DNA of 64,000 nt from Psychrobacter urativorans (GTDB taxonomy: Bacteria > Pseudomonadota > Gammaproteobacteria > Pseudomonadales > Moraxellaceae): NCBI RefSeq assembly GCF_904846675.1, contig NZ_CAJHBT010000001.1, positions 246,413-310,412 of the forward strand, given 5' to 3'. Position 1 is the stretch's first letter. The number at the start of each line of letters is the position of its first letter. The notes below the pieces were generated by a model. That model was not told where the DNA came from, did no database searches, and saw nothing but the letters and a program-made list of their open reading frames with translations. Positions 33,905 to 43,129 of the stretch are shown here, piece by piece. A program made the position numbers and the translations under genes.

Positions 33905-35788
33905 TTACTCTGCTGTCAACTCACTTGGTAAATGCTTTAGTAAGTGCTGATGACTATCATGATTGAACTGTAGATAGTTAAGAGCTTTTTCTTGAAAATT
34001 ACCTATATTGAAGTTTTTGTTAGCTATTATTTTTAATCCTTTATCATTAATGACAGACAATGCTCCATCATAGTTTTGATTATCTATAATGTTTTGCAAC
34101 TCACATTCACGAGCATTGTGCCACTCATCGATATTGATATTGCTTGTAAAGTTAGCATAATGCGTTTTCACAACTTCTAAGGTATTTCCTTTAGAGACAT
34201 GAGAGCTCTTAAAGTAGTAGTTTATTTTGGCAGATATATAATTTGCCACTTGTAATCCTTTCGTTTCAGATAATCTTGTTAGTACATCACTTTTTATAGT
34301 AGAAACTACACTTTCACTACACATCATCTGCTTACTAAAACCCTTCAAGAACTCCTCATCAAATAGCAAGTTTTCAACTTCCGATACATTCAATGAAAAA
34401 ATATTTTTAGCTTTTAAACTTGTTAACCTAGCTGGCTCATGATGGTCTGAATCAATCAAGCCAAATGCTTCCGTTGTCATATTCGGTAGCTCGTTAAATG
34501 CTTTTGTATAATTAATTACATCAAAGCATGTTTTTACTGGCGTGATAGTAAAATTCAGTAATAGAAGATTATAGATTTTTTCATCCATTTTACCGCTTTC
34601 ACTTTCACAAAACAGGATACGCTTGCGACTACCTAAAAGTTTTAAAAGTAAAGCTTCAGGAAGTTCATTATTTGGTATATCTTCTATTTCCCATTTATCA
34701 GGGTGATTAAAAGATTTTATCCAGACTTTTTTAGCAGTGTTTCGGCTAGTGGCAAACTCTAAATCATGAGTAAGGTAGATAAATATACAGTCTTCTCGCT
34801 CTGTTTCTAAAATATCCCATAACTTACTTAAAAGTGTCTTGTGGAGATACATTTCTGGTTCATCAACGATAATAAAGCCATCCTGAGGAGCTTGTAATAC
34901 ATGAGAAATATAATACAAAATGACTTTTTCACCGTCATTCATCTGATATGCAGGATAAGTATTTTCAGAATTTCTAGCCTTTAAACTAATGTTAATACCA
35001 TCAGAGCATTCTAAAACTCTATGTTCAATAAGCGAGTTCCAGATTTCGATAGTATTAATCAATTTAGATTCTGGTACGTTGCAATTCTCACCTTTCCTTA
35101 CTGACTGAACATACTTATTATTTAAAGTGCTATTTTCTGATAATAAGTTATTTAACAGAATTTTAAACTCATTTTTAATTGCATCAGACTCTGGGGAATA
35201 GTTTGTATCGGACTCCAACTTAAACTTAGTAGATTTTTCGTAAGCTTGAGATTTTCCTAACTCCTTTATAGTATCATTCGGATTAGTGATGTTTTTAAAA
35301 ACAGGAATAACAAGTAGTTTTTGAGCCGAAATTGTCATTGCTGAGTCAGGTAAATACTCTTTAAGCTTTGCTGATAGTGAAGACTTGCCACTACCATTAG
35401 CTCCGATAGCTACAATATTTTTATCAAAAAAACTGAATTTACTAAATATATTTAAGTTAAAACTAGCAACCTTTGTATTGTATTTGAATTCATCTAACCC
35501 CTTCTTAATGTTGATTTTATAAAAATCTTTATACATTTGAGATATTTCAAAATTAGTTGAAAAGTTTAATGATTTCATAATGTTAGAACTATCAACTTGA
35601 ATCTGTTCCTTGTAATTTTCCTTTAACGGCTCATGTGTATGTATAGAATTTTTTAATTTATTGAAATAACAAATCGCTTCTTCAAAGGGTTTAATATTGA
35701 TGTCGCAAAACTTTGCTATTTCTAGGTATCTTTGAAGCTTAATTATGTTTTCATCAATCAAATTCATTAAAGAATTATTCTCTAACAT
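33905..35788 (-). CDS. Fused AAA ATPase-DUF4435 (TOPRIM-like) protein, PARIS-like
   Basis: A 627-residue, AT-rich gene. Residues 1-110 are helical. The ATPase has Walker A VAIGANGSGKSSLSAKL (Gly129-Ser136), a signature-like YQMNDGEKVILYYIS (283-288), Walker B GFIIVDEPEMYLHKTLL (306-312) and the H-loop YLTHDLEF (His341). After residue 388 comes a DUF4435/TOPRIM-like part: KRILFCESESGKMDEKIYN (Glu395), then AFGLIDSDHHEPARL (Asp446, Asp448) and FSLNVSEVENLLFDEEFLKG. PARIS anti-phage systems pair an AAA15 ATPase (AriA) with a DUF4435 TOPRIM effector (AriB), and fused forms are known. This is inferred to be a phage-defence gene. It stands alone on its strand. Confidence 0.75.
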   Translation of the reverse strand: MLENNSLMNLIDENIIKLQRYLEIAKFCDINIKPFEEAICYFNKLKNSIHTHEPLKENYKEQIQVDSSNIMKSLNFSTNFEISQMYKDFYKINIKKGLDEFKYNTKVASFNLNIFSKFSFFDKNIVAIGANGSGKSSLSAKLKEYLPDSAMTISAQKLLVIPVFKNITNPNDTIKELGKSQAYEKSTKFKLESDTNYSPESDAIKNEFKILLNNLLSENSTLNNKYVQSVRKGENCNVPESKLINTIEIWNSLIEHRVLECSDGINISLKARNSENTYPAYQMNDGEKVILYYISHVLQAPQDGFIIVDEPEMYLHKTLLSKLWDILETEREDCIFIYLTHDLEFATSRNTAKKVWIKSFNHPDKWEIEDIPNNELPEALLLKLLGSRKRILFCESESGKMDEKIYNLLLLNFTITPVKTCFDVINYTKAFNELPNMTTEAFGLIDSDHHEPARLTSLKAKNIFSLNVSEVENLLFDEEFLKGFSKQMMCSESVVSTIKSDVLTRLSETKGLQVANYISAKINYYFKSSHVSKGNTLEVVKTHYANFTSNINIDEWHNARECELQNIIDNQNYDGALSVINDKGLKIIANKNFNIGNFQEKALNYLQFNHDSHQHLLKHLPSELTAE

Positions 35789-35916
35789 TTTCTAAGTTCC
35801 TAGTTTTTGTATACCAACACTTTAACAGTTTCACTGACATAGTAAAATGCAAGTTTTCTGGCTACAAGACCGTAGTTAATCATCTTAAATACAACTTTGT
35901 AGTCAACAAATAAACA

Positions 35917-36867
35917 TTACTCTGTACTCAACCTCGCACGGAAGGCTTTATAATCATTAGCCGTATCTTTGACCGCCTCTATCATCGGTACATGACCGAC
36001 TTCAGGCATGATAATAATTTGCGCTTGTGGCATCAAATCACTCATTAATTTAGCGGTCTCAGTCTTTATCACTTTGTCCTCGGCTCCCCAAACAATCAAT
36101 GTGGGAATATTGTACTCTGCGACGACTTTAGCACGTTCCTCTACATTATCTTCAACGATTTGTTCGATGATTTTGGCTTGCAGATCACGATTGGCTATAT
36201 TTTCTTGTGCAAAGACGGCTTGCACCGTTTTAGGAATATAAGGTGGCTTGTACATGACCAGCTTATACAAAGAAAAATATTCTTCCGTAGTATCAACTAC
36301 CAGCGGATTATTATCAGGGGTGGCATCCAAAAACTCTTCCCGCAAACCTACTGACCAAAAACCGCCACTGTCCAATAGCCATAAGCTTTTGACATTATTA
36401 GGATACATTGCCGCATAGGCGACACTAATGCCGCCGCCCATCGAATTACCGCCAACATGAATGGCAGAATCTAGTCCTTTAAATTGTAGGAGCTCATGTA
36501 AACGCAACGCTTGCGGGTCTGCGCGGTAGTCTGCCGCCATCGGCTTACTAGAATTACCAAAGCCTAATAAGTCTGGGATAATTAGATGATAATCTGCTAA
36601 CTTATCCGCAATGCGCGTAAAGTTATCTTTATTACCGCCAAAGCCGTGGATTAACAATAAGGGCTTACCAGCTAAATTGCCGCCTTCTAAATAAGCCATC
36701 TGCTCACCGGACGTCAGCGTGAATACTTTGCTTTCAAGGTTTGACTTCACTCTTTCATGCTGTATAAGCTTTTGGGTGGTGGCGACCGTTAAGGTGTTGG
36801 GCGTCGTACAGCCCACTATAGAAAGAGTCAGCAGAGCTGCAAGGCTTGTGCGCATAAATGTCATCAA
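35917..36867 (-). CDS. lip1: Exported triacylglycerol lipase, Lip1 type
   Basis: A 316-residue alpha/beta-hydrolase strongly resembling Psychrobacter immobilis lipase 1. Shared stretches include LLLIHGFGGNKDNFTRIA, YHLIIPDLLGFG, the nucleophile motif HVGGNSMGGGISVAYAA and VMYKPPY. The catalytic Ser is in GNSMGG, Asp in VWGAEDKVI and His in VGHVPMIEA. The N-terminus has a lipobox-like LLTLSIVGCTT, so it may be a lipoprotein. It hydrolyses triacylglycerols, in the relatives at low temperature. The start is 36867 or the ATG at 36855 (MRTSLAA). Confidence 0.9.
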   Translation of the reverse strand: MMTFMRTSLAALLTLSIVGCTTPNTLTVATTQKLIQHERVKSNLESKVFTLTSGEQMAYLEGGNLAGKPLLLIHGFGGNKDNFTRIADKLADYHLIIPDLLGFGNSSKPMAADYRADPQALRLHELLQFKGLDSAIHVGGNSMGGGISVAYAAMYPNNVKSLWLLDSGGFWSVGLREEFLDATPDNNPLVVDTTEEYFSLYKLVMYKPPYIPKTVQAVFAQENIANRDLQAKIIEQIVEDNVEERAKVVAEYNIPTLIVWGAEDKVIKTETAKLMSDLMPQAQIIIMPEVGHVPMIEAVKDTANDYKAFRARLSTE

Positions 36868-37021
36868 ACTGTCCTATCAATAACTGGCAAAATTAAATAA
36901 AAGCCGCAATTTTAGCACAAGCTAATTTTAAGCATAAGAAATAATAACAATTGCCCTGCTCTCAAAACTCTACTACAGTCAGTTATAGAGAATTAAATAC
37001 CCATCACAGGAAGTGTAACCA

Positions 37022-38068
37022 ATGTCATTATTAGAACAGTTAGGAATAACTTACCCTATCGTGCAAGCCCCAATGGCAGGCGGTGCAACCACACCTGAGC
37101 TAATTGCTGCTGTCAGTAACTTCGGCGGTCTTGGCTCATTAGGCGGTGGTGCGACCAGTCAAGACGCCTTAAATAAACAGATTGATGCAATTAGAGCACT
37201 CACTGACAAGCCTTTTATGATCAACTTAATGGTGCTATCAGAGCATGATGCCAGTACCTTTGATACTTCAATGCCAGATTGGCTTAATAAATACTATCAA
37301 GAGCAGCAGATTGATACGGTACTACCTGACAAGCCAGCGCATAGCTTCACTGAGCAGCTACAAGTGCTCTATGACAACCCAGTACCGGTTGCCAGCTTTA
37401 CCTTTGGTATTATTAGTGCGCAGCAAGTTCAGCGCTTGCAACAGCTGGGCACTCGCGTTGTTGGTACAGCAAACCATACGCTTGAGGCAAAAGCATGGGC
37501 AGATATTGGCGCAGATGCGGTATGTGTACAAGGGATGGAAGCTGGCGGACATCGTGGCGGCTGGTTACCACAAAGCGAAACTGATCCATTAGGGCTATTG
37601 ACTTTAATTGGCCAAACCCGAGCTTGTACCGATATTCCGTTGATTGCAGCGGGTGGCATCATGAGCGGACGAGATATTAAAGCCGTACAAGCTGCAGGCG
37701 CACAATTAGCTCAAATGGGTACGGCATTTTTAACTACCGATAAATCAGGTATTAATGCCACTTATAAGCAAGCGTTACTTGATGCGAGCAATGGTACGCG
37801 TAACACTGAAACGCGTCTAACGCGGCTGTTTTCTGGGAAGCAAGCACGCGGTTTAGTGAATAATTATCTACGTGATTTTGCAAGTTTTGATAAAACAGAA
37901 GAATTACCGCCTTATCCACAATTAAACGCGATGACTAAATTCATGCGTGCCAATGCTGCAAAAAACGGTGATGCGGAACATCTCTCGTTATGGGCAGGAC
38001 AAGGCGTTGCGTTGGTCAAGCAAGAACGTACGCTTGAGTTATTAGAGCGATTGGTACAAGGGTTATAG
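37022..38068 (+). CDS. Nitronate monooxygenase / flavin oxidoreductase
   Basis: A 348-residue TIM-barrel flavoprotein of the 2-nitropropane dioxygenase family. Typical text: YPIVQAPMAGGATTPELIAAVS, FGGLGSLGGGATS and the FMN-binding CVQGMEAGGHRGGWLP with the catalytic His, then IPLIAAGGIMSGRDIKAVQA and AQMGTAFLTTDKS. It oxidises alkyl nitronates, propionate 3-nitronate being a common toxic substrate. AGGAAG precedes the start. The gene stands between the lipase and the second DsrE copy, within the segment that splits the duplicated thioesterase-DsrE pair. Confidence 0.9.
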   Translation: MSLLEQLGITYPIVQAPMAGGATTPELIAAVSNFGGLGSLGGGATSQDALNKQIDAIRALTDKPFMINLMVLSEHDASTFDTSMPDWLNKYYQEQQIDTVLPDKPAHSFTEQLQVLYDNPVPVASFTFGIISAQQVQRLQQLGTRVVGTANHTLEAKAWADIGADAVCVQGMEAGGHRGGWLPQSETDPLGLLTLIGQTRACTDIPLIAAGGIMSGRDIKAVQAAGAQLAQMGTAFLTTDKSGINATYKQALLDASNGTRNTETRLTRLFSGKQARGLVNNYLRDFASFDKTEELPPYPQLNAMTKFMRANAAKNGDAEHLSLWAGQGVALVKQERTLELLERLVQGL

Positions 38069-38170
38069 GATTACTATTGCATCGCAATCATTATACAGAA
38101 TAGTATATTAAGTGCTAAAATATTAGGTAGAGTATCATTTGATTAAATATATTCCTACAAGGAGAAAAAT

Positions 38171-38547
38171 ATGGTACTACAACAGATTATGTCGGTACAT
38201 TATTTGATAATAGTGAATCCAACCCAAGCAAAATCACTTTAGCTTTTACAATGTCTGGCATTGCCCTGAAAAAAGGGCACTCTGCATCAGTTATACTAAT
38301 GGTAGACGCGATACATTTAGCGCTGCCGAATGCCCTCAATAACGTTGATATTGGTGCACCATTCGAACCTGCTCGCAAGTTGCTAGAAGCCTTTATTGAA
38401 AAAGGCGGTCAAGTATTGGTTTGCGGCGCATGTATGAAGCATAACGGTGTTGAAGAATCAGCAATTGACAAGCGCTTCTCTGTTATCAGTGGTGATGATG
38501 TGGTCGAGTTACTGATGAGCGCAAAGGGCTCATTACAGTTGACCTGA
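38171..38547 (+). pseudogene. Second DsrE-family copy, frameshifted at its 5' end
   Basis: The region is a diverged copy of the DsrE gene at 33181: the same ATG context (ACAAGGAGAAAAATATG), the same DYVGTLFDN reading, and the same end SGDDVVELLMSAKGSLQL. One base is missing in codons 2-3 (ATGGT-ACTACAACA against ATGCTTACCACTACA), so the ATG at 38171 reads out of frame. The correct frame has no upstream start before stops. An internal ATG at 38251 could make a truncated 98-residue product without a ribosome site. The rest of the frame is intact, so the lesion is probably recent. Confidence 0.75.
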
Positions 38548-38725
38548 TAACCGCTATAATCAAACAGCTCTAATCAAAATGGTACGAGCATTCTCGTTTA
38601 CAATAAGTATTTTCGTTTAATCAGTTTTAAGTTAACTATCTGGCATCTTTCGTAAGACGCTTCCTTATAATCAATCGAGACAATTAACTGAGGCCAACAG
38701 TTCGGGTGGCGCAAAAGGAAAGACA

Positions 38726-40279
38726 TTGAGTAAAACAGATACCTCCACTGGTAAACGACGTGACCTCACCGAAGGGTCGATTGCCAAAACGATGCTCCTG
38801 TTTGCATTGCCAACACTTGGATCATCGGCACTACAGTCGTTAAACGGATCGATCAATGCCGTCTGGGTGGGCCGAACTTTAGGTGAAGAAGCGTTGGCAG
38901 CAACGGCGAACGGTAATATTTTGATGTTTATACTGATCTCCTTCGTTTTCGGTTTCGGTATGGCGTCTACTATTTTGATTGGTCAGGCAATGGGCCGACG
39001 CAACGACACCATGGTCAAGAAAACTATGGGAACGGCGCTAGGTAGCATTATTCCGATAACTATATTGGTGTCGGCAGTAGGGTGGATATTTGCGCCGACC
39101 CTACTTGATCTACTTGGCACGCCGCCAAGTGCTGCAAGACTTGCCCTGACATACCTGCGGATGATTTTTATTGCGATGCCCGTCACACTAACGTTTACGC
39201 TGATAATGATGGCACTGCGCGGGACGGGCGATTCTACGACGCCGCTTTGGTTTATACTCATATCGGTCATTATTGACCTGATTTTGACGCCGACGCTCAT
39301 TTTGGGTTTAGGACCATTTCCCGAATGGGGTATATTTGGCTCGGCCTTCGCAACAGCCGTCGCCAACACTCTAGCGCTTATTGGAATGGTCGTCACAATG
39401 TATCTGCGTGGCTCTGTGCTAACACTCAGCATGCCAGAGCTTCGCTTTCTGCGCGCAGATCGAGAAATCCTGAAGTCGATGTTCTCAAAGGGGTTGCCGA
39501 TGGGCCTTCAGATGATCGTCATCTCTTCGGCGGCATTGACGATGCTGTCGCTGATAAACCGCGAGGGTGTACAGACGACAGCAGCTTACAGCGCGACCCA
39601 GCAGCTTTGGACATACGTGCAGATGCCTGCAATGGCGCTAAGTGCCGCGGCCAGTGCTATGGTTGCACAGAACATCGGTGCCAATCAATGGCATAGGATT
39701 TCAGGGATCACACGATGGGGGCTCGCTTTTAACCTGATATTGACAGGAACACTTATCGGGGTGCTGACAATTTTTGATCAAACTATTTTGGGCTTTTTTC
39801 TTGGCAGTGACAGCCAAGCGGTACCGATTGGGCGCCATATTCAGTTAATGGCGACATGGGGCTTTATCTTTTTTGGGATAGCGCAAGTGCTGTTCGGCAC
39901 AATGCGGGCGAACGGCTATGTGATTTGGCCGCTGATCGTTATGGTGATTTCGATGTACCCAGTGCGTCTTGGGTTTGCTTTTGGGCTTTATCCATTACTT
40001 GGAGACGATGCGCTTTGGCTGTCGTTTCCAGCAGGCATGGTGGCAACCGCCGTGATGGGGGCAGGGCTGTATCTGCATGGCGGATGGCGTAAGGGAAAAA
40101 TCTTGCCCGCAGAGGAAGCTGCGCAAAAAACCGAGGGCTATCGCGCGCATACAGGCACCAGTGCGTCGCTTCGTGATATTATACCAACGACTGTATGGAA
40201 GCGACTACCTTTGCGCCGTATCACAAGATTGCACCGACGACTTCATAGACGCCATATGATAAAAAAGAATAAACGATAA
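38726..40279 (+). CDS. MATE-family efflux pump
   Basis: A 517-residue inner-membrane transporter with about 12 helices in two homologous halves. It starts with TEGSIAKTMLLFALPTLGSS, then VWVGRTLGEEALAATA and GMASTILIGQAMGRRN in the first half; LPMGLQMIVISSAALTMLSL begins the second. MATE pumps export cationic drugs using Na+ or H+ gradients. The start codon is TTG, with AGGA six bases upstream; no in-frame ATG lies nearby upstream. A basic C-terminal tail of about 50 residues (KRLPLRRITRLHRRLHRRH) extends beyond the usual length. Base composition looks more G+C-rich (about half in sampled lines) than neighbours, consistent with transfer. Confidence 0.88.
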   Translation: MSKTDTSTGKRRDLTEGSIAKTMLLFALPTLGSSALQSLNGSINAVWVGRTLGEEALAATANGNILMFILISFVFGFGMASTILIGQAMGRRNDTMVKKTMGTALGSIIPITILVSAVGWIFAPTLLDLLGTPPSAARLALTYLRMIFIAMPVTLTFTLIMMALRGTGDSTTPLWFILISVIIDLILTPTLILGLGPFPEWGIFGSAFATAVANTLALIGMVVTMYLRGSVLTLSMPELRFLRADREILKSMFSKGLPMGLQMIVISSAALTMLSLINREGVQTTAAYSATQQLWTYVQMPAMALSAAASAMVAQNIGANQWHRISGITRWGLAFNLILTGTLIGVLTIFDQTILGFFLGSDSQAVPIGRHIQLMATWGFIFFGIAQVLFGTMRANGYVIWPLIVMVISMYPVRLGFAFGLYPLLGDDALWLSFPAGMVATAVMGAGLYLHGGWRKGKILPAEEAAQKTEGYRAHTGTSASLRDIIPTTVWKRLPLRRITRLHRRLHRRHMIKKNKR

Positions 40280-40449
40280 TAGCGTGGTTCATATATACAC
40301 GCATAGCCGAGCGGCTTTTGTTCATCAGTGCAGAGGATAAACTGCTGATAGTACTTACTTATTACTGGGAATTTATTACTAGGAATACTGAACCCAGTAA
40401 TAAGTGAACAAGACTTTGGTATATCAGAAAGCGTAGTAGGTAAAAGCCT

Positions 40450-41211
40450 TCACTGCGCTAACAATGTACTGGTAAAACATTTAGAGTTTGCATTATCCAA
40501 TAAAAATCCTACCGCCGCGGCTGCATGAATCGTGATGGTATCAAATACTGGAATAGGACTGTCTTCTTGGTTAATAAATAGGCCAATTTCCGTACAGCCC
40601 AAGATGACGCCTTCTACTCCTTGCGCAGCTAAGCCTTTAATAACTTCAATAAAATACTGCCGCGAGCTGTCCTTAAACTGCCCTTGGCACAGCTCCTCAT
40701 AGATAATACGGTGTATTTCTTGTCGCGCTTCCTCATCCGGTATCACTACCTGCAAGCCAGATTTAATAAGGCGCTGCTGATAAAAATCTTCGGTCATGGC
40801 AAATTGCGTACCCAGTAAAGCAACTGTCTTTAGCACTTGCTTATTGATGGCTTGCGCCGTTACCTCGGCAATATGAATAAGCGGTAAACCTGTTGCTGCT
40901 TGTACTTCATTGGCTACTTTATGCATAGTATTAGTCGCCATTAATAAGCCTTGCGCACCAGCGGCTTGTAGGCGTTTGCCACTGCTGGCCATAATCACAC
41001 CCAATTCATCCCATTCACCTTGGGCTTGCATGTCACTAATCGGTGCGAGACCAACACTATGAATCAGCAAATCTGCTGAATGTAGGCCGCCTAAATTCTC
41101 TTTTACACCTTGATTAATCATTCAATAATAGCTTTGGGTACTCTCCCAACTCATGCCACCGATGAAGCCTAGAGTTTTTTGTTGAAAGTTTTGCTACTTA
41201 TCATTTAGCAT
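40450..41211 (-). pseudogene. Aspartate/glutamate racemase with two nonsense codons
   Basis: On the minus strand, ATG at 41211 (GGAA before it) reads MLNDK, then TAG, then QNFQQKTLGFIGGMSWESTQ and SYY, then TGA (41122-41124), then MINQGVKENLGGLHSADLL and on to the end. This is the aspartate racemase N-terminus (KTLGFIGGMSWEST) joined in frame to an otherwise intact body, with the Cys motif VILGCTEIGLF and the MATNTMHKV block. Both stops can arise by single C-to-T changes. A shortened 223-residue product starting at 41121 lacks the first active-site loop and is unlikely to work. Confidence 0.85.
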
Positions 41212-41482
41212 TAGTGTTCCTTTTTCATAGAGCTTATTTGTAGAGCATTTTACCGTAGCAAAATTTACTTTACTCAAGACTGTTTTTTATGACTACTTTT
41301 ATGACTGATAGAGCATAACAATATAATATTGCGAATCTTATGATTAATAATAACCGTTTTACCAATTCATCAGGACTCTATATGATAGTTGCTAATAAAG
41401 GTAATAACGCTTTAAATAAGCATTTACTACACAATAAAATCACGCTTACATAGTCATTTTAGCGTATTTATTTTTATAAAAA

Positions 41483-41749
41483 ATGAGCATCACCATGGCA
41501 AAAACCCCTACTCTCAGAATACGCACACGCCGAAAATATTACCGACTAATCTTTACTGGCCTGATGGCGATGATGATGTCGCTTATCATATCAACCGCGC
41601 TCATATTGGTAAAAGTAGGGTTTATTGATGGTTTCTTCATGGAGCTTTTACATTCGTGGGGACTGGCGTTTGTCTTCGCGTGGCCAAGTGCTTATGCCTG
41701 CGCCTACTTTGTGCAGGAGCATGTGTTAAGTAGAATTGAGTTTTATTAA
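41483..41749 (+). CDS. DUF2798 small membrane protein
   Basis: An 88-residue protein with two membrane segments, IFTGLMAMMMSLIISTALIL and WGLAFVFAWPSAYACAYFVQ, separated by a short loop (KVGFIDGFFMELLHS). This arrangement and the RKYYRLIFTGLMAM and WPSAYACAYFV text match DUF2798, a family of unknown function. An ATG at 41495 (MAKTPTLRI) is an equally plausible start. It stands alone between a pseudogene and the MDR genes. Confidence 0.75.
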   Translation: MSITMAKTPTLRIRTRRKYYRLIFTGLMAMMMSLIISTALILVKVGFIDGFFMELLHSWGLAFVFAWPSAYACAYFVQEHVLSRIEFY

Positions 41750-42040
41750 TATAGCTAGAAGTTAAAGTACGACAAATTACGACGCCACTATGAATCAAAA
41801 AGTCTGTGTCAATATATCGGTCTCTTGCAGACAGATTATGACCGAATAAAAAGTACAGAAGTTTTCATTAGCCATCTATAACCAACAACGTTAGTTAACC
41901 AAAGTAATACTGCGCATGATAAGGCAGACTTGTTACTGTAAATGGTTCATGTTTAATTGCTAGCTACAGATGCCTAGCGCCTATTAAACACCATTAATTA
42001 TTCATAATAATATAACAATCATATGACAAAGGAATTTATC

Positions 42041-43018
42041 ATGCGTAGCGCTAGTTATAACGAATTTGGCAAACCCTCAGAAGTACTCAGCCTAGACGAT
42101 ACTTCTGTCCCAGAACCTAAGTCTAATGAGATCCGTATCAAAACCATATTAGCGCCCATTCATAACCATGATTTGGCAACGGTCCGTGGCAAATATGGCT
42201 ACAAACCTGAACTGCCAGCGATAGGTGGCAGCGAAGCAGTCGGCACTATCGATGCGCTTGGTGATGATGTAAAAGGTTTTAAAGTGGGTCAGCGCGTTTC
42301 TGTCGCCAATGTGCATGAGACTTGGGCGGAGCTCTTTGTTGCCCCAGCCAAACTGGTTTTTGCGATTCCAGATAGTATTAAAGATGAAATGGCTGCACAG
42401 CTCATCGCCATGCCGCTTAGTGCCTTAATGCTGCTAGAATTCTTAAAACTACAAAGTGGTCAATGGGTTATCCATAATGCTGCCAATGGCGCAGTTGGTA
42501 AAACCCTTGCCATTCTTGCTGCTGCCCGTGGTATCAACACTATCAATTTGGTACGTCGTGACGATGCTAAAGACGAATTGAAGTCGATGGGTATTAAAAA
42601 TAACGTATCTACGTCAGATGAGGATTGGAAGGATCAAGTTCGTAATATCGTTGGCGATCAACGAATTATTGCCGCGATAGATGCCGTTGGTGGCAAAGCC
42701 AGTGGTGACTTACTATCGTTGCTTGGTAGCGGCGGCACAATAGTGGCCTTTAGCGCACTGTCAGGAGACCCAATGGCGCTCAACTCTGGTGGCATGATTT
42801 TTAAACAAGCAACGGCTAAAGGGTTTTGGGGAACTGAAACCAGTGTCAATATGAATGAGCAGAACAAGCAGCGCTTAATTGATGAGCTAATCGAACGTGC
42901 GACTAGTGGCAAGTTACAACTGCCTGTTGAAAATATTTATGACTTAACTGATGTGGCAAAAGCGGTTTCTGATGATGTACAGTCGGACAAAAATGGCAAG
43001 ATTTTGTTGAAGCCCTAG
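42041..43018 (+). CDS. MDR-family zinc-independent enoyl reductase-like oxidoreductase
   Basis: A 325-residue medium-chain dehydrogenase/reductase. It starts MRSASYNEFGKPSEVLSL, with the catalytic-domain LPAIGGSEAVGTIDALGDDV and the Rossmann motif WVIHNAANGAVGKTLAILAA. It resembles the MECR (mitochondrial trans-2-enoyl-CoA reductase) branch more than alcohol dehydrogenases. No zinc-binding cysteines are visible. It is NAD(P)H-dependent by family; the substrate is unknown. The ATG at 42041 is chosen because AAGGAA lies about seven bases upstream; the ATG at 42023 precedes this site. A fragment related to its 3' end lies at 44195-44341. Confidence 0.8.
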   Translation: MRSASYNEFGKPSEVLSLDDTSVPEPKSNEIRIKTILAPIHNHDLATVRGKYGYKPELPAIGGSEAVGTIDALGDDVKGFKVGQRVSVANVHETWAELFVAPAKLVFAIPDSIKDEMAAQLIAMPLSALMLLEFLKLQSGQWVIHNAANGAVGKTLAILAAARGINTINLVRRDDAKDELKSMGIKNNVSTSDEDWKDQVRNIVGDQRIIAAIDAVGGKASGDLLSLLGSGGTIVAFSALSGDPMALNSGGMIFKQATAKGFWGTETSVNMNEQNKQRLIDELIERATSGKLQLPVENIYDLTDVAKAVSDDVQSDKNGKILLKP

Positions 43019-43035
43019 TTTTTGAAATCGAATAA

Positions 43036-43066
43036 AAAAAGCTCATAATCTCATGAGCTTTTTTTA
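43036..43066. terminator. Terminator after the first MDR gene
   Basis: GCTCAT (43041-43046) and ATGAGC (43053-43058) form a short stem between an A run and a T run. Confidence 0.8.
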
Positions 43067-43129
43067 TTTTAACGATAAGAGTAAGCCGCCGTTACTGAAA
43101 ATACAAAAAATCTAACGAGGAATATAATT

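Noticed and set aside
40450..41121. Intact aspartate racemase starting at 41121
   Set aside because: The family N-terminus (KTLGFIGGMSWEST) lies in frame immediately upstream behind a TGA, so the shorter frame is a truncated pseudogene.
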